Assembly (NCBI RefSeq): GCF_900114765.1
Contig: NZ_FOUD01000006.1
Location: 124,001-188,000, forward strand
Origin: Halopseudomonas pachastrellae
GTDB lineage: Bacteria > Pseudomonadota > Gammaproteobacteria > Pseudomonadales > Pseudomonadaceae
Length of the DNA stretch: 64,000 nucleotides
Reading direction: 5' to 3'
The position numbers and the translations under genes were made by a program. Below the pieces are notes generated by a model. That model searched no databases and had not been told where the DNA came from. It worked only from the letters and a program-made list of their open reading frames with translations. Of the stretch, positions 1 through 12,315 are shown one piece after another (positions within the stretch are counted from its first letter, which is position 1; every line of letters begins with the position of its first letter).

Positions 1-2310
<2,310 letters not shown>

Positions 2311-2313
2311 TCC

Positions 2314-2787
2314 ATGAAGTACCCGATGACCAAGCAGGGCGCAGAAGCCCTCGAAGTCGAACTCAAGCACCTTAAGACCGAGCTGCGTCCGCAGATCACC
2401 CAGGCAATCGCCGAAGCGCGTGAGCTGGGTGATCTGAAAGAAAACGCCGAATACCATGCTGCGCGTGAGCAGCAGGGTATGGTCGAGGCGCGTATTCGCG
2501 ATATCGAAGGTCGTCTGTCCAATGCACAGGTGATCGACGTGACCGCCATTGCGCACACCGGCAAGGTTATCTTCGGAACCACGGTCACCATCGCCAATGT
2601 CGATACCGACGAAGAGGTGGTGTATCAGATTGTTGGTGACGACGAGGCTGACATCAAACAGCGTAAGCTGTCGGTCAACTCGCCTATCGCCCGCGCTCTG
2701 ATTGGCAAGGAAGAAGGCGAAATCGTGGCGGTCAAAACGCCGGGTGGCGTAGTTGAGTACGAAATCGTCGAGGTTCAGCACCTGTGA
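2314..2787 (+). CDS. greA: Transcription elongation factor GreA
   Basis: This 157-residue protein has the full family length. It rescues backtracked RNA polymerase by stimulating cleavage of the nascent RNA 3' end. The N-terminal coiled coil carries the acidic tip (residues about 38-50, with [12 protein letters not shown]) that enters the polymerase secondary channel, followed by the FKBP-like C-terminal domain. The start is 3 bases after the carB stop, with AAAGG in the end of carB as ribosome binding site. The stop overlaps the GTG start of the next gene (GTGA), implying translational coupling. Confidence 0.97.
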   Translation: MKYPMTKQGAEALEVELKHLKTELRPQITQAIAEARELGDLKENAEYHAAREQQGMVEARIRDIEGRLSNAQVIDVTAIAHTGKVIFGTTVTIANVDTDEEVVYQIVGDDEADIKQRKLSVNSPIARALIGKEEGEIVAVKTPGGVVEYEIVEVQHL

Positions 2788-3209
2788 CGGAGCAGGCTGC
2801 CAGTTCAGGTGGTCCGGCGCGGCACGGTGCCGGACGCATTGCCTGGCAGCTACTGCTGACCCTGTGGGTGGGGGCGGTGTGGAGTTTGCACTTCATTCTG
2901 CTGCCCGGCCTGCAGCATATGGGGCTGGCGCCTCTGCTGGTTGAAGAGGCTGCTTCGGTACTGCGCCCGTCGGTGATGTTGATCGCGCTGGTGGCCGGAG
3001 CGTTGCAGTTGCTTCAGCTCGGGATGCGGCGTGCCGGTTGGCGAGATCTGCGTGTGCAGATGCTGGTGCTGGTGTTGCTGGCGGCGGGGGCGTTTTTTGG
3101 CTTTCGTCTGCAGCCGAACCCCTTGTACGGGATTTTCTGCTACCTGGTCGTTGCCTTTGCTGGCCTGGTGCTGGCGGTACAGCCCCGTCCGGATGAGGTG
3201 CGGGGCTGA
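2784..3209 (+). CDS. DUF4149-type small membrane protein
   Basis: This is a 141-residue protein with about four hydrophobic segments (residues about 18-40, 58-78, 88-106 and 112-132) and conserved-looking W and H residues in the first ([15 protein letters not shown]). That pattern and its place between greA and yhbY match the DUF4149/TMEM205-like membrane proteins found here in pseudomonads. Function is unknown. It starts with GTG overlapping the greA stop by 4 bases, so it is probably translated by coupling with greA. It converges on yhbY. Confidence 0.8.
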   Translation: MTEQAASSGGPARHGAGRIAWQLLLTLWVGAVWSLHFILLPGLQHMGLAPLLVEEAASVLRPSVMLIALVAGALQLLQLGMRRAGWRDLRVQMLVLVLLAAGAFFGFRLQPNPLYGIFCYLVVAFAGLVLAVQPRPDEVRG

Positions 3210-3221
3210 CGCGTTACCGGC

Positions 3222-3536
3222 TCAGAACTCCTGGAAACGCTTGAGGTTGGACAGGTTGGGGTTGGGCTTTTTGGCCCGGCGCAGCAGGATGGCCATCTTG
3301 CCGATGACCTGCACCAGCTCGGCGCCACTTTGCTGGCAGGCCTCGTTGATAAGGGCCTGCTTGGCGTCGCGGTCACTGACGGTGACGCGAATCTTGATCA
3401 GTTCGTGATCGTTCAGCGCGCGGTCCAGTTCGGCCAGGACGCCTTCGCTGATACCCTGTTCGCTGATAATGACGATCGGCTTCAAATGATGGCCGATGCG
3501 CTTGAGATCTTTTTTCTGTGCGGAGCTGAGCGCCAT
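3222..3536 (-). CDS. yhbY: Ribosome assembly RNA-binding protein YhbY (CRM domain)
   Basis: This 104-residue protein consists essentially of one CRM domain, an RNA-binding fold associated with pre-50S ribosomal subunits. The N-terminal LKRIGHHLKPIVIISEQGIS stretch carries the glycine loop region typical of the family, followed by the ELDRALNDHELIKIRV segment. The gene is transcribed divergently from rlmE, the order known from P. aeruginosa and E. coli, where both products act on the large subunit. Confidence 0.93.
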   Translation of the reverse strand: MALSSAQKKDLKRIGHHLKPIVIISEQGISEGVLAELDRALNDHELIKIRVTVSDRDAKQALINEACQQSGAELVQVIGKMAILLRRAKKPNPNLSNLKRFQEF

Positions 3537-3614
3537 AATGTTCCGTATGAAAATTCATTAAGTGTGTGATGCACTAGTTTAACCGGCGGCGTGGCCCGCT
3601 GCACGAGGTATTCC

Positions 3615-4244
3615 GTGGCACAGTCCAAGACAAGCAAGCGTTGGCTCAAGGAGCACTTTGACGATCCCTTCGTAAAGCAGGCGCAGAAGGATGGTTATCG
3701 CTCTCGCGCCAGCTACAAGCTGCTGGAGATTCAGGAGCGTGACCGCATTCTGAAGCCGGGTATGACCGTGCTGGACCTGGGCGCGGCGCCCGGCGGCTGG
3801 TCCCAGGTCGCTGCGCGGTTGATTGGCGAGAAGGGGCGCGTCATTGCCTCGGATATTCTGGCCATGGACAGCATTCCCGATGTTACCTTCATTCAGGGCG
3901 ACTTTACCGAGGACAGTGTCTTCGAGGCCATCCTGGCGGCCATTGGTGATTCGCAGGTAGACCTTGTTATTTCAGATATGGCCCCCAATATGAGTGGAAC
4001 ACCTGCGGTAGATCAGCCGCGGGCGATGTACCTGTGCGAGCTGGCGCTGGATATGGCCGCCAGAGTATTGCGTCCGGGTGGCGATTTTTTGATCAAGGTG
4101 TTCCATGGTGAAGGCTTTGACGAGTATTTCCGTGAAATGCGCGGACAATACGACAAGTTGGTGACTCGCAAGCCCGACGCTTCACGCGGGCGCTCGCGAG
4201 AGACCTACCTGCTGGCCCGCGGCTTCAAGGGGCGGGCAGAGTAG
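3615..4244 (+). CDS. rlmE: 23S rRNA (uridine-2'-O)-methyltransferase RlmE
   Basis: RlmE (FtsJ/RrmJ) methylates U2552 of 23S rRNA late in 50S assembly. The Rossmann S-adenosylmethionine site is clear: [15 protein letters not shown] near residue 55, and the catalytic K-D-K-E set is represented by [26 protein letters not shown] and [12 protein letters not shown] place the start at the GTG at 3615 ([10 protein letters not shown]), which gives 209 residues, equal to the E. coli protein, and is preceded by CGAGG. An in-frame ATG 24 bases upstream has no binding site. ftsH follows after a 183-base gap. Confidence 0.95.
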   Translation: MAQSKTSKRWLKEHFDDPFVKQAQKDGYRSRASYKLLEIQERDRILKPGMTVLDLGAAPGGWSQVAARLIGEKGRVIASDILAMDSIPDVTFIQGDFTEDSVFEAILAAIGDSQVDLVISDMAPNMSGTPAVDQPRAMYLCELALDMAARVLRPGGDFLIKVFHGEGFDEYFREMRGQYDKLVTRKPDASRGRSRETYLLARGFKGRAE

Positions 4245-4427
4245 ATTTGGCCGCGCTGCCGGAACCCGGCGTTGTCGATGCAGTCTTTGGTGTCTGGCGA
4301 CACAGGGCGTTACACAGCGTCGACTGCCGAGTTGGCCTAAACTGGTGTAATGTGGGCAGGGTGGACAACAGACTCAGCAAGGCTCCCGCAATGGTGCTGG
4401 GAGCAAGAGGGTAGTGAATTGAACGAT

Positions 4428-6368
4428 ATGGCGAAGAACCTCATCCTGTGGCTGATCATTGCCGCCGTACTGGTCACGGTGATGAACAACTTCAGTAGTA
4501 CCAAGGAACCGGATACGCTGAATTACTCCCAGTTCCTTGATCTGGTAGAGAACCGCCAGGTCGAGCGGGTGACGGTGGATGGCTATATCATCACCGGGCG
4601 CGAGCGCAGTGGTGAGTCCTTCAAAACCGTGCGCCCGGCGATTCAGGATAATGGCCTGATCGGCGACCTGCTCGACAACGATGTCATCATCGAGGGCAAG
4701 CAGCCCGAGCAGCAAAGCATCTGGACTCAGTTGCTGATTGCCAGCTTCCCGATCCTCATCATTATCGCCATCTTCATGTTCTTCATGCGCCAGATGCAGG
4801 GCGGCGGCGGTGGCCGCGGCGGTCCGATGAGCTTTGGCAAAAGCAAGGCGCGCATGCTGACCGAGGATCAGGTCAAAACCACTTTTGCTGATGTCGCCGG
4901 CTGTGATGAGGCGAAGGAAGACGTGCAGGAGCTGGTCGAGTTTCTGCGTGATCCGGGCAAGTTCCAGCGCCTGGGCGGTCATATCCCGCGCGGCGTACTG
5001 ATGGTGGGGCAGCCGGGTACCGGTAAAACCCTGCTTGCCAAGGCAGTCGCCGGTGAAGCCAAGGTGCCGTTCTTTACCATCTCCGGTTCCGACTTTGTTG
5101 AAATGTTCGTAGGTGTCGGCGCATCCCGTGTGCGCGACATGTTCGAGCAGGCCAAGAAGCACGCGCCGTGCATCATCTTTATCGACGAGATCGATGCGGT
5201 CGGCCGTCATCGTGGCTCGGGAATGGGTGGCGGTCACGACGAGCGTGAGCAGACCCTGAACCAGTTACTGGTCGAGATGGACGGCTTTGAGCCGAACGAC
5301 GGCATCATCGTGATTGCTGCGACCAACCGCCCCGACGTGCTTGACCCGGCGCTGCTGCGCCCCGGTCGTTTCGACCGTCAGGTTGTGGTGGGTCTGCCGG
5401 ATATCCGTGGCCGCGAGCAGATTCTCAAGGTGCATATGCGCAAGGTGCCGCTGGGTGATGACGTCAAGCCATCGCTGATTGCACGTGGTACTCCCGGCTT
5501 CTCTGGTGCTGATCTGGCCAACCTGGTGAACGAGGCCTCACTGTTCGCCGCGCGTGCCAACAAGCGTCTGGTGGAAATGGGCGAGTTCGAGATGGCCAAG
5601 GACAAGATCATGATGGGCGCCGAGCGCAAATCCATGGTCATGTCCGAGAAGGAAAAGCTCAACACGGCGTACCATGAGTCCGGCCACGCAATTGTCGGTC
5701 GTCTGGTACCTGAGCATGACCCTGTCTACAAGGTCACCATTATCCCGCGCGGTCGTGCGCTGGGTGTGACCATGTTCCTGCCGGAAGAAGATCGCTACAG
5801 CCTGTCCAAGCGCGCGCTGACCAGTCAGATCTGCTCGCTGTTCGGTGGCCGTATTGCCGAAGAAATGACGCTGGGCTTTGACGGTGTAACCACCGGTGCA
5901 TCGAATGACATCATGCGCGCAACCCAGCTGGCCAAGAATATGGTGACCAAGTGGGGCTTGTCCGAGAAGCTTGGCCCGCTGCAATACGCCGAAGAGGAAG
6001 ATCAGGGTTACCTGGGCCGCTCTGGCGGTGGTGGGTTGTCTGGCGTGTCTGGTGAAACGGCCAAGCAGATTGATGAAGAGGTGCGCCGCATCATCGATGA
6101 GTGCTACGGCACGGCGCGCCGCCTGCTGGACGAGAACCGCGACAAGCTGGATATGATGGCTGAAGCGTTGATGAAGTACGAAACCATCGACACCCAGCAG
6201 ATTGACGACATCATGGCTGGCCGTGCGCCCCGTGAGCCGAAAGACTGGCAGGGTGATGGCAAGTCCGGTCCGGGCGCTATTGTCACCAGCGACGAGGGTG
6301 GCGACAGCAAGCTCGATGAGGCTTCCAAGGGCGCAGGCCCGATCGGTGGGCCGGCCGGGGAGCATTGA
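4428..6368 (+). CDS. ftsH: ATP-dependent zinc metalloprotease FtsH
   Basis: FtsH is a membrane-anchored AAA+ protease that degrades misfolded membrane proteins and regulatory targets. The 646-residue product has two N-terminal membrane segments (residues about 5-22 and 100-122) flanking a periplasmic domain. The AAA module follows with Walker A GQPGTGKT (a Q where most FtsH proteins have P), Walker [10 protein letters not shown], sensor and SRH regions ([20 protein letters not shown]), then the zinc protease motif HESGH. The C-terminal tail is glycine-rich. The start MAKNLILW matches other Pseudomonas FtsH proteins; an ATG 78 bases upstream would add a non-homologous stretch. folP follows after 7 bases. 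Confidence 0.96.
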   Translation: MAKNLILWLIIAAVLVTVMNNFSSTKEPDTLNYSQFLDLVENRQVERVTVDGYIITGRERSGESFKTVRPAIQDNGLIGDLLDNDVIIEGKQPEQQSIWTQLLIASFPILIIIAIFMFFMRQMQGGGGGRGGPMSFGKSKARMLTEDQVKTTFADVAGCDEAKEDVQELVEFLRDPGKFQRLGGHIPRGVLMVGQPGTGKTLLAKAVAGEAKVPFFTISGSDFVEMFVGVGASRVRDMFEQAKKHAPCIIFIDEIDAVGRHRGSGMGGGHDEREQTLNQLLVEMDGFEPNDGIIVIAATNRPDVLDPALLRPGRFDRQVVVGLPDIRGREQILKVHMRKVPLGDDVKPSLIARGTPGFSGADLANLVNEASLFAARANKRLVEMGEFEMAKDKIMMGAERKSMVMSEKEKLNTAYHESGHAIVGRLVPEHDPVYKVTIIPRGRALGVTMFLPEEDRYSLSKRALTSQICSLFGGRIAEEMTLGFDGVTTGASNDIMRATQLAKNMVTKWGLSEKLGPLQYAEEEDQGYLGRSGGGGLSGVSGETAKQIDEEVRRIIDECYGTARRLLDENRDKLDMMAEALMKYETIDTQQIDDIMAGRAPREPKDWQGDGKSGPGAIVTSDEGGDSKLDEASKGAGPIGGPAGEH

Positions 6369-6375
6369 TTCTGTA

Positions 6376-7242
6376 ATGAGCTCAAGCTCCAGCTGCTCCC
6401 GGTTGCTCTGCGGCAATCGGGAGCTTGACCTTTCTCGCGCCCAGATCATGGGCATTCTCAATGTCACTCCGGACTCTTTCTCCGATGGCGGGCGCTTCAA
6501 CCAGCGCGAGGCGGCGCTGCGGCATGTGGAGCAGATGGTCGCGGATGGAGCCGCTCTGATTGATGTCGGTGGTGAGTCCACCCGCCCGGGTGCGGTGCCT
6601 GTGCCGGTAGGGCAGGAGCTTGAGCGCGTGGTGCCAATGGTCGAGGCCATTGCATCACGGTTTGACGTGATTATTTCTGTGGATACCAGCTCCCCTGAGG
6701 TCATGACCGCGTCTGCCGCAGCAGGTGCCGGGCTGATCAATGATGTGCGCGCGCTCGAGCGCGAGGGAGCGCTGGAGGCTGCGCGAGCTACCGGGTTACC
6801 GGTCTGTCTTATGCATCGCCAGGGTGAGCCTGAGTCAATGCAGCTTGCGCCGCGTTATGCTAGTGTCCTCGACGAGGTAAATGCGTATCTGCAGGCGCGG
6901 GTCGAGGTATGCGAAGGCGCCGGTATCGCCCGCGAGCGTCTGGTGTTGGACCCGGGGTTTGGTTTTGGCAAGTCGCTGGAGCACAACCTTCAATTGTTTG
7001 CACGCCTGTCTGACTTGCGCCCACAAGGGTTGCCGGTGCTGGTCGGGGTGTCGCGCAAGAGTATGATTGGTCAGGTACTTGATCGGCCCGTCGATCAGCG
7101 CCTTTACGGCAGCCTGGCTTTGGCTGCCCTGGCGGTAGACGCGGGTGCGGGCATTATTCGGGTGCACGACGTTGCTGCTACCCGGGATGCCGTCGCAATG
7201 GCGCAGGCAGTGCGCCAGGCCCGGCAGTCACAACTTTCATAA
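6376..7242 (+). CDS. folP: Dihydropteroate synthase
   Basis: FolP condenses p-aminobenzoate with dihydropterin pyrophosphate in folate synthesis and is the target of sulfonamides. The 288-residue TIM barrel shows the pterin-binding signature MGILNVTPDSFSDGGRF, the second signature VDGAALIDVGGESTRPG-like segment at about residues 55-70, and GVSRKSMIG near the C terminus. I chose the ATG at 6376 because the longer frame runs back into ftsH. The ftsH-folP-glmM order is the classical one in gammaproteobacteria. Confidence 0.95.
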   Translation: MSSSSSCSRLLCGNRELDLSRAQIMGILNVTPDSFSDGGRFNQREAALRHVEQMVADGAALIDVGGESTRPGAVPVPVGQELERVVPMVEAIASRFDVIISVDTSSPEVMTASAAAGAGLINDVRALEREGALEAARATGLPVCLMHRQGEPESMQLAPRYASVLDEVNAYLQARVEVCEGAGIARERLVLDPGFGFGKSLEHNLQLFARLSDLRPQGLPVLVGVSRKSMIGQVLDRPVDQRLYGSLALAALAVDAGAGIIRVHDVAATRDAVAMAQAVRQARQSQLS

Positions 7243-7255
7243 CAAGAGTTAGTCC

Positions 7256-8599
7256 ATGGAAAAACGCTATTTTGGAACCGATGGCATTCGTGGCCGTGTC
7301 GGTGATGCGCCGATTACGCCTGAGTTCATGCTCAAGCTCGGTTGGGCTGTTGGGACTGCTTTTCGGCATCACGGTGCCTGTCGAGTCATTATCGGCAAGG
7401 ACACGCGGATCTCGGGCTATATGTTCGAGTCGGCGCTGGAGGCGGGTCTGTCGGCGGCCGGCGCGCAGGTCCAGCTGCTTGGCCCTATGCCCACTCCGGC
7501 GATTGCCTATCTGACGCGTACCTTTATGGCTGATGTGGGCATTGTTATCAGCGCCTCTCATAACCCCTTTTACGACAACGGCATCAAGTTCTTCTCGGGT
7601 GCCGGCAGCAAGCTGCCGGACAGCCTAGAGCTCGAAATCGAGCGCCTGGTCGATAGCCCGATGAGCGTGGTCGACTCGGCTGCCTTGGGTAAAGTTACCC
7701 GGGTAGAGGATGCCGCTGGCCGTTATATCGAGTTCTGTAAAAGCAGTGTTCCAACCAGCACCAGCTTCAAAGGGATGAAGCTGGTGCTCGACTGCGCACA
7801 CGGTGCCACTTACAAGGTGGCGCCCAGTGTCTTTCGCGAGTTGGGGGCAGACGTCGTGGTGATTGGCGCCAGTCCGGATGGGTTGAACATCAATGCGGGG
7901 CACGGCTCGACTGATATGGCGGCGCTGCGTGCAGCCGTCTTGCGCGAAGGTGCCGATCTGGGTATCGCGTTTGACGGTGACGGTGATCGCGTATTGATGG
8001 TGGATCACGCTGGCGAAGAGGTGGATGGCGATGAGCTGCTGTGCATCATTGCCCTTGATATGCAGCGCCGCGGGATACTCAATGGCGGCGTGGCGGGTAC
8101 CTTGATGAGTAATCTCGGTCTGGAGCTGGCGCTGAAGGAGCAGGGTATTCCCTTTGTGCGCGCCAAGGTCGGGGATCGCTACGTTATGGCTGAGCTGCGT
8201 GAGCGTGGCTGGCTGGTGGGTGGTGAGTCGTCAGGGCACATCGTGTGTCTGCACCATACCTCGACAGGGGACGGCATCATTGCTGCGCTGCAGGTGCTCA
8301 AGGCGCTGCAGCGCAGTGAGCAAAGTCTCGCGCAGGCACGCAGTTGCATGCAAAAGTGCCCCCAGAAGTTGATCAACGTGCGCTACGCGCCCGGCCAGGC
8401 ATCTCCGACGGAAAGCCCGGCGGTGAAGCAGGCTGTTGCCGAGGCCGAGGCCAGGTTGGCGGGTGCGGGGCGCGTGCTGTTGCGTCTGTCTGGTACCGAG
8501 CCGTTGGTACGGGTCATGGTCGAGGGCCAGGATGCGGCCAAGGTCGAGCAGGAAGCGACTGCGTTGGCGGCTGTTGTAACCCAGGTGTGCGGCGGGTAA
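7256..8599 (+). CDS. glmM: Phosphoglucosamine mutase
   Basis: GlmM converts glucosamine-6-phosphate to glucosamine-1-phosphate, supplying UDP-GlcNAc for peptidoglycan and lipopolysaccharide. The 447-residue protein has the catalytic phosphoserine loop [18 protein letters not shown] (Ser near residue 102), the metal loop FDGDGDR near residue 242, the sugar loop GGESSGH, and the C-terminal phosphate-binding loop [13 protein letters not shown]. The gene lies 13 bases after folP. A candidate promoter for tpiA follows its stop. Confidence 0.96.
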   Translation: MEKRYFGTDGIRGRVGDAPITPEFMLKLGWAVGTAFRHHGACRVIIGKDTRISGYMFESALEAGLSAAGAQVQLLGPMPTPAIAYLTRTFMADVGIVISASHNPFYDNGIKFFSGAGSKLPDSLELEIERLVDSPMSVVDSAALGKVTRVEDAAGRYIEFCKSSVPTSTSFKGMKLVLDCAHGATYKVAPSVFRELGADVVVIGASPDGLNINAGHGSTDMAALRAAVLREGADLGIAFDGDGDRVLMVDHAGEEVDGDELLCIIALDMQRRGILNGGVAGTLMSNLGLELALKEQGIPFVRAKVGDRYVMAELRERGWLVGGESSGHIVCLHHTSTGDGIIAALQVLKALQRSEQSLAQARSCMQKCPQKLINVRYAPGQASPTESPAVKQAVAEAEARLAGAGRVLLRLSGTEPLVRVMVEGQDAAKVEQEATALAAVVTQVCGG

Positions 8600-8608
8600 A
8601 AAAGTCGG

Positions 8609-8637
8609 TTGTGTCGCTGATGCAACTTGGTTAAGAT
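8609..8637 (+). promoter_or_regulatory. Candidate sigma-70 promoter for tpiA-secG
   Basis: TTGTGT (8609-8614) and TAAGAT (8632-8637) are separated by exactly 17 bases, just after glmM and 29 bases before the tpiA start. It fits a primary sigma factor promoter by sequence and position only. Confidence 0.5.
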
Positions 8638-8666
8638 TGGCGCCCGCCTGGGCAGAGAGGTATGGC

Positions 8667-9425
8667 ATGCGACGTCCACTAGTCGCCGGTAACTGGAAAA
8701 TGCACGGTTCACGGCAGTCTGTAGACGCCCTGCTGCAAGGCTTGGCTGCGCAAGAATGGCCTGAAGGGGTTGAGCTGATGATTGCTCCTCCGGCGCTGTA
8801 TGTTGATCGTTGTTGCGAACAGCTGCAGGGCACGCCAATTCAGGTCGGTGGTCAGGTGTGTGCTGCTCAGGCTGAGCCTGGAGCTTTGACGGGTGAGATC
8901 TCGCCCGCCCAGTTGCGTGACGCAGGTTGCGCTTACGTTCTGGTTGGGCACTCTGAGCGTCGTTCGCTGTTTGGCGAGACGGATGAAGTGGTCTGCCGCA
9001 AGTTTGCTGCTGCATTGGCCAGCGGTTTGTGTCCTGTGCTCTGTGTTGGTGAAACCCAGGCTGAGCGTGATGCGGGGCAGACAGCTGAGGTGGTAGGCCG
9101 GCAGTTGCAGGCGGTATTGGATGTGTTTGGTGTGGGTGGTTTGGCTGAGGGTGTGGTGGCGTATGAGCCTGTTTGGGCGATCGGCACTGGCTTGACGGCA
9201 ACCCCTGAGCAAGCTCAGGATGTGCACGCCATGATTCGCGCACGGCTCGCAATACTCGATGATGAGCAGGCGCGCAAGGTGCAGATAGTTTACGGTGGCA
9301 GCGTGAAGGGTGAGAACGCCGAAGCGTTGTTTGCCATGCCGGATATCGATGGGGGGCTGATTGGTGGAGCCTCTCTCAATGCAGAAGAGTTCGGCGCGAT
9401 CGCTCGCGCCGCTGGACGAGTGTAA
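8667..9425 (+). CDS. tpiA: Triose-phosphate isomerase
   Basis: TpiA interconverts dihydroxyacetone phosphate and glyceraldehyde-3-phosphate in central carbon metabolism. The 252-residue barrel shows the N-terminal GNWKMHG with catalytic Lys, the electrophilic His in VGHSERR, the catalytic Glu loop [11 protein letters not shown] and the phosphate-binding GGSVKGENA. The ATG at 8667 follows the purine-rich site AGAGAGG; another ATG 5 bases earlier is in the wrong frame. Its stop overlaps the secG start by one base. Confidence 0.96.
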   Translation: MRRPLVAGNWKMHGSRQSVDALLQGLAAQEWPEGVELMIAPPALYVDRCCEQLQGTPIQVGGQVCAAQAEPGALTGEISPAQLRDAGCAYVLVGHSERRSLFGETDEVVCRKFAAALASGLCPVLCVGETQAERDAGQTAEVVGRQLQAVLDVFGVGGLAEGVVAYEPVWAIGTGLTATPEQAQDVHAMIRARLAILDDEQARKVQIVYGGSVKGENAEALFAMPDIDGGLIGGASLNAEEFGAIARAAGRV

Positions 9426-9823
9426 TGATTGAGACCGTGATTGTAGTGCTGCACCTGCTGGTGGCTATCGCCCTGGTTGGTCTGGTTCTGATGCAGCAGG
9501 GCAAGGGTGCCGAAGCCGGTGCGTCCTTTGGTGCTGGTGCGTCCGGGACTGTGTTCGGCAGTCAGGGGTCTGGCAATTTCCTGAGTCGTGTTACCGCGAT
9601 TCTGGCGACTGTGTTTTTCCTCACCTCCCTGGGTCTGGCTTACTACGCCAGTCACAAGGCGGATGCGGCGGTTGAGGCGGGTTTGCCGTCCCCTGCGCTG
9701 CAGATCGAGCAGGCTGAGCCTGCGCCGGTGCTGGATGAAGATGTGCCGGTGCTGGAGCAGGATGTAGCGCCGAGTGACGTCCCTGAGACGCTGGGCGAGG
9801 AAGTGCCGCCGGCAGTCGAGTAA
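9425..9823 (+). CDS. secG: Preprotein translocase subunit SecG
   Basis: SecG is the small auxiliary subunit of the SecYEG protein-export channel. The 132-residue product has two membrane helices (residues about 3-24 and 55-75) separated by the characteristic [16 protein letters not shown] loop and [14 protein letters not shown] segment. The C-terminal tail of about 50 residues is acidic and proline-rich and poorly conserved, as usual in Pseudomonas. The gene overlaps tpiA by one base and is followed by tRNA-Leu after 28 bases. Confidence 0.93.
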   Translation: MIETVIVVLHLLVAIALVGLVLMQQGKGAEAGASFGAGASGTVFGSQGSGNFLSRVTAILATVFFLTSLGLAYYASHKADAAVEAGLPSPALQIEQAEPAPVLDEDVPVLEQDVAPSDVPETLGEEVPPAVE

Positions 9824-9851
9824 GAACTGGCTGCGGTAGTAAAAAAGTTTT

Positions 9852-9936
9852 GCGGAAGTGGTGGAATTGGTAGACACGCTATCTTGAGGGGGTAGTGCCT
9901 TAGGGTGTATGGGTTCGAGTCCCATCTTCCGCACCA
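9852..9936 (+). tRNA. tRNA-Leu (GAG)
   Basis: An 85-base cloverleaf with encoded CCA. The acceptor arms GCGGAAG and CTTCCGC pair. The anticodon loop TTGAGGG, with GAG at 9886-9888, is closed by CTATC/GGTAG. The T loop contains GGTTCGAGTCCC. A long variable arm fits a class II leucine tRNA. The position after secG is the same in P. aeruginosa. Confidence 0.96.
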
Positions 9937-9946
9937 ATCAAAATAA

Positions 9947-9976
9947 GGGCCTGGTTCGACAGGCCCTGTTCTTTTC
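9947..9976 (+). terminator. Rho-independent terminator after tRNA-Leu
   Basis: GGGCCTG (9947-9953) and CAGGCCC (9960-9966) form a 7-bp stem with a 6-base loop, followed by TGTTCTTTTC. Confidence 0.8.
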
Positions 9977-9994
9977 AGGGGTGGTTTACGCCGG

Positions 9995-10023
9995 TTGTCT
10001 TGTGAGGCTTCTGTGCGTATAAT
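9995..10023 (+). promoter_or_regulatory. Promoter of tRNA-fMet / rimP-nusA-infB unit
   Basis: TTGTCT (9995-10000) and a perfect TATAAT (10018-10023) are separated by 17 bases. The predicted start is about 10 bases before the mature tRNA-fMet. In E. coli the metY promoter also drives rimP-nusA-infB; the same role here is inferred from gene order. Confidence 0.75.
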
Positions 10024-10040
10024 TCATGCCCTAGATTCGA

Positions 10041-10117
<77 letters not shown>

Positions 10118-10122
10118 GTCTC

Positions 10123-10149
10123 AAAAGGCCCCTTTTCAGGGGCTTTTTG
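10123..10149 (+). terminator. Terminator after tRNA-fMet
   Basis: GCCCC (10127-10132 region) pairs with GGGGC (10138-10143) around a TTTTCA loop, flanked by AAAA upstream and TTTTT downstream. Confidence 0.8.
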
Positions 10150-10215
10150 TTAGCTATATGTCGGTTTCGGCATTGGTCTCTGGGCTTCGCTTGTGCGAAG
10201 TGGCCAGACTCAACG

Positions 10216-10238
10216 ATGGGCTTTTAGGCCCATTTTTT
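10216..10238 (+). terminator. Second hairpin terminator in the rimP leader
   Basis: ATGGGC (10216-10221) and GCCCAT (10228-10233) form a 6-bp stem followed by TTTTT. It ends 27 bases before the rimP start, so it would act as a leaky terminator or attenuator for rimP-nusA-infB. Confidence 0.7.
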
Positions 10239-10264
10239 ATTCATGCAACAAACAGGCGGTGAAT

Positions 10265-10720
10265 GTGTCCGGCAAAGTGACTGAGTTGGAGGCCCTGCTG
10301 GTCCCGGTGGTCGAGGCCTTGGGCTACAGCTGCTGGGGTATCGAATACCTGTCCCAGGGTAAGCACACCCTGTTGCGCGTCTATATAGATCATCCGGAAG
10401 GGGTGAGCGTTGAGGCTTGTGCTGCCGTCAGTCGGCAGGCCAGTGCGGTACTGGACGTGGAAGACCCGATTTCAGGTGATTACACCCTGGAAGTCTCGTC
10501 TCCTGGTATGGATCGGCCGCTGTTTCGTCTCGAGCAGTATGCAGCCTATGTAGGAGAGCAGGCCAAGATCAGACTGCGCTCGCCCTATGAGGGGCGGCGC
10601 AATTTTCAGGGTGTAATTCGCGGCGTGGAAGGTGATGAAGTCGTCTTGCAGGTAGATGATCATGAATACCTGCTGCCGGTCGACTGGATCGACAAAGGCA
10701 ATATCATTCCGCGTTTTTGA
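10265..10720 (+). CDS. rimP: Ribosome maturation factor RimP
   Basis: RimP is needed for 30S subunit maturation. The 151-residue protein has the two-domain family fold, with [15 protein letters not shown] near the N terminus and the conserved [15 protein letters not shown] near residues 75-90. The start is the GTG at 10265 ([12 protein letters not shown]), in line with P. aeruginosa RimP; upstream codons run into the terminator. It is the first protein gene of the rimP-nusA-infB-rbfA-truB-rpsO-pnp cluster. Confidence 0.95.
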   Translation: MSGKVTELEALLVPVVEALGYSCWGIEYLSQGKHTLLRVYIDHPEGVSVEACAAVSRQASAVLDVEDPISGDYTLEVSSPGMDRPLFRLEQYAAYVGEQAKIRLRSPYEGRRNFQGVIRGVEGDEVVLQVDDHEYLLPVDWIDKGNIIPRF

Positions 10721-10770
10721 GCAAATTTCGGGCTGCACAGCCCAATGGATGGCGTTAGGCGAGGCATACG

Positions 10771-12252
10771 ATGAGCAAAGAAGTGTTGCTGGTTGTGGAA
10801 TCCGTTTCCAACGAGAAGGGTGTTCCACCCGGAGTTATCTTCGAAGCGCTGGAGCTGGCGTTGGCGACGGCGACTAAAAAGCGTTACGAAGACGAAATAG
10901 ACGTGCGCGTGTCGATCAACCGGCACACTGGCGACTACGACACCTTCCGTCGCTGGACCGTTGTGGCCGACGAAGACTTTGATGATCCGGATATCCAGTT
11001 GACCCTGGATCAGGCGCAGGAGCGTGACGCCGCTCTGACCATTGGTGACGTCACCGAAGAAAAGATCGAGTCGGTCGAGTTTGGTCGTATTGCTGCCCAG
11101 ATCGCCAAGCAGGTCATCGTACAAAAAGTGCGTGAGGCTGAGCGGGCGCAGGTAGTAGACGCTTATCGCGATCGCCTGGGCGACATCATCAGCGGCACCG
11201 TGAAGAAGGTTACCCGCGACAGCGTTATTGTTGATCTGGGTAACAACGCCGAAGCAGTGCTGCCTCGCGAAGAAATGATCCCGCGCGAAACCTTCCGCTC
11301 CGGCACCCGTATCCGTGCCCTGCTCAAGGACATTCGCACCGAGAACCGTGGCCCGCAGCTGGTGCTGTCGCGCGCCTGCCCAGAAATGATCATTGAGCTG
11401 TTCCGCATCGAAGTGCCGGAAATTGCCGAAGAGCTGATCGAAGTCATGGGTGCTGCCCGCGATCCGGGTTCGCGCGCCAAGATCGCCGTTCGTTCCAAGG
11501 ATAAGCGTATCGATCCGCAGGGTGCCTGTATCGGCATGCGTGGCTCGCGTGTTCAGGCTGTTTCCGGCGAGCTGTGCGGTGAGCGCGTGGACATCGTGCT
11601 GTGGGACGACAATCTGGCGCAATTTGTGATCAATGCGATGGCGCCGGCGGAAATCGCCTCCATCATTCTCGACGAAGACACCCAAACTATCGATCTGGCG
11701 GTCGCTGAAGACAACCTGGCGCAAGCCATTGGTCGCAGCGGTCAGAACGTTCGCCTGGCCAGCCAGCTGACCGGCTGGACCCTGAACGTGATGACTGAGG
11801 ATGACATCCGCGCCAAGCAGGAAGCCGAGACCGGTGACATTCTGCGCAACTTTGTCGACGAGCTGGATGTAGACGAAGAAGTCGCACAGATGCTGGTTGA
11901 AGAAGGGTTCACCACCCTGGAAGAGGTGGCCTACGTGCCGATGGAAGAGTTGATGGAGATTGATGGCTTTGACGAGGATATCGTCAACGAGCTGCGTGCG
12001 CGTGCCAAAGATCGCCTGCTGACCAAGGCCATCGCCAATGAAGAAAAACTGGAAGATGCCCAGCCGGCTGACGACCTGCTGAACATGGAGGGTATGGACC
12101 GAGCGCTGGCGTTCCAGCTGGCTGCTAGCGGCATCCTGACAATGGAAGATCTGGCCGAGCAGTCTGTTGACGATCTGCTCGACATCGACGGTATCGATGA
12201 AGAGCGTGCTGCGGCTCTAATCATGGCAGCCCGCGCCCCCTGGTTTGAATAA
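10771..12252 (+). CDS. nusA: Transcription termination/antitermination factor NusA
   Basis: NusA modulates RNA polymerase pausing, termination and antitermination. The 493-residue protein has the N-terminal polymerase-binding domain (1-125), an S1 domain (about 135-200, [16 protein letters not shown]), two KH domains (about 200-345, [13 protein letters not shown] and [12 protein letters not shown]), and two C-terminal acidic repeats (from about 365) as in E. coli. The ribosome binding site GAGG lies 6 bases before the ATG. It is followed by infB after 63 bases. Confidence 0.97.
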   Translation: MSKEVLLVVESVSNEKGVPPGVIFEALELALATATKKRYEDEIDVRVSINRHTGDYDTFRRWTVVADEDFDDPDIQLTLDQAQERDAALTIGDVTEEKIESVEFGRIAAQIAKQVIVQKVREAERAQVVDAYRDRLGDIISGTVKKVTRDSVIVDLGNNAEAVLPREEMIPRETFRSGTRIRALLKDIRTENRGPQLVLSRACPEMIIELFRIEVPEIAEELIEVMGAARDPGSRAKIAVRSKDKRIDPQGACIGMRGSRVQAVSGELCGERVDIVLWDDNLAQFVINAMAPAEIASIILDEDTQTIDLAVAEDNLAQAIGRSGQNVRLASQLTGWTLNVMTEDDIRAKQEAETGDILRNFVDELDVDEEVAQMLVEEGFTTLEEVAYVPMEELMEIDGFDEDIVNELRARAKDRLLTKAIANEEKLEDAQPADDLLNMEGMDRALAFQLAASGILTMEDLAEQSVDDLLDIDGIDEERAAALIMAARAPWFE

Positions 12253-12315
12253 CCGGTCGGACTCGACGAGATTCCCCCTGCGGTGACGCACGGACCCGAC
12301 TGAGGAGAGAAGTGA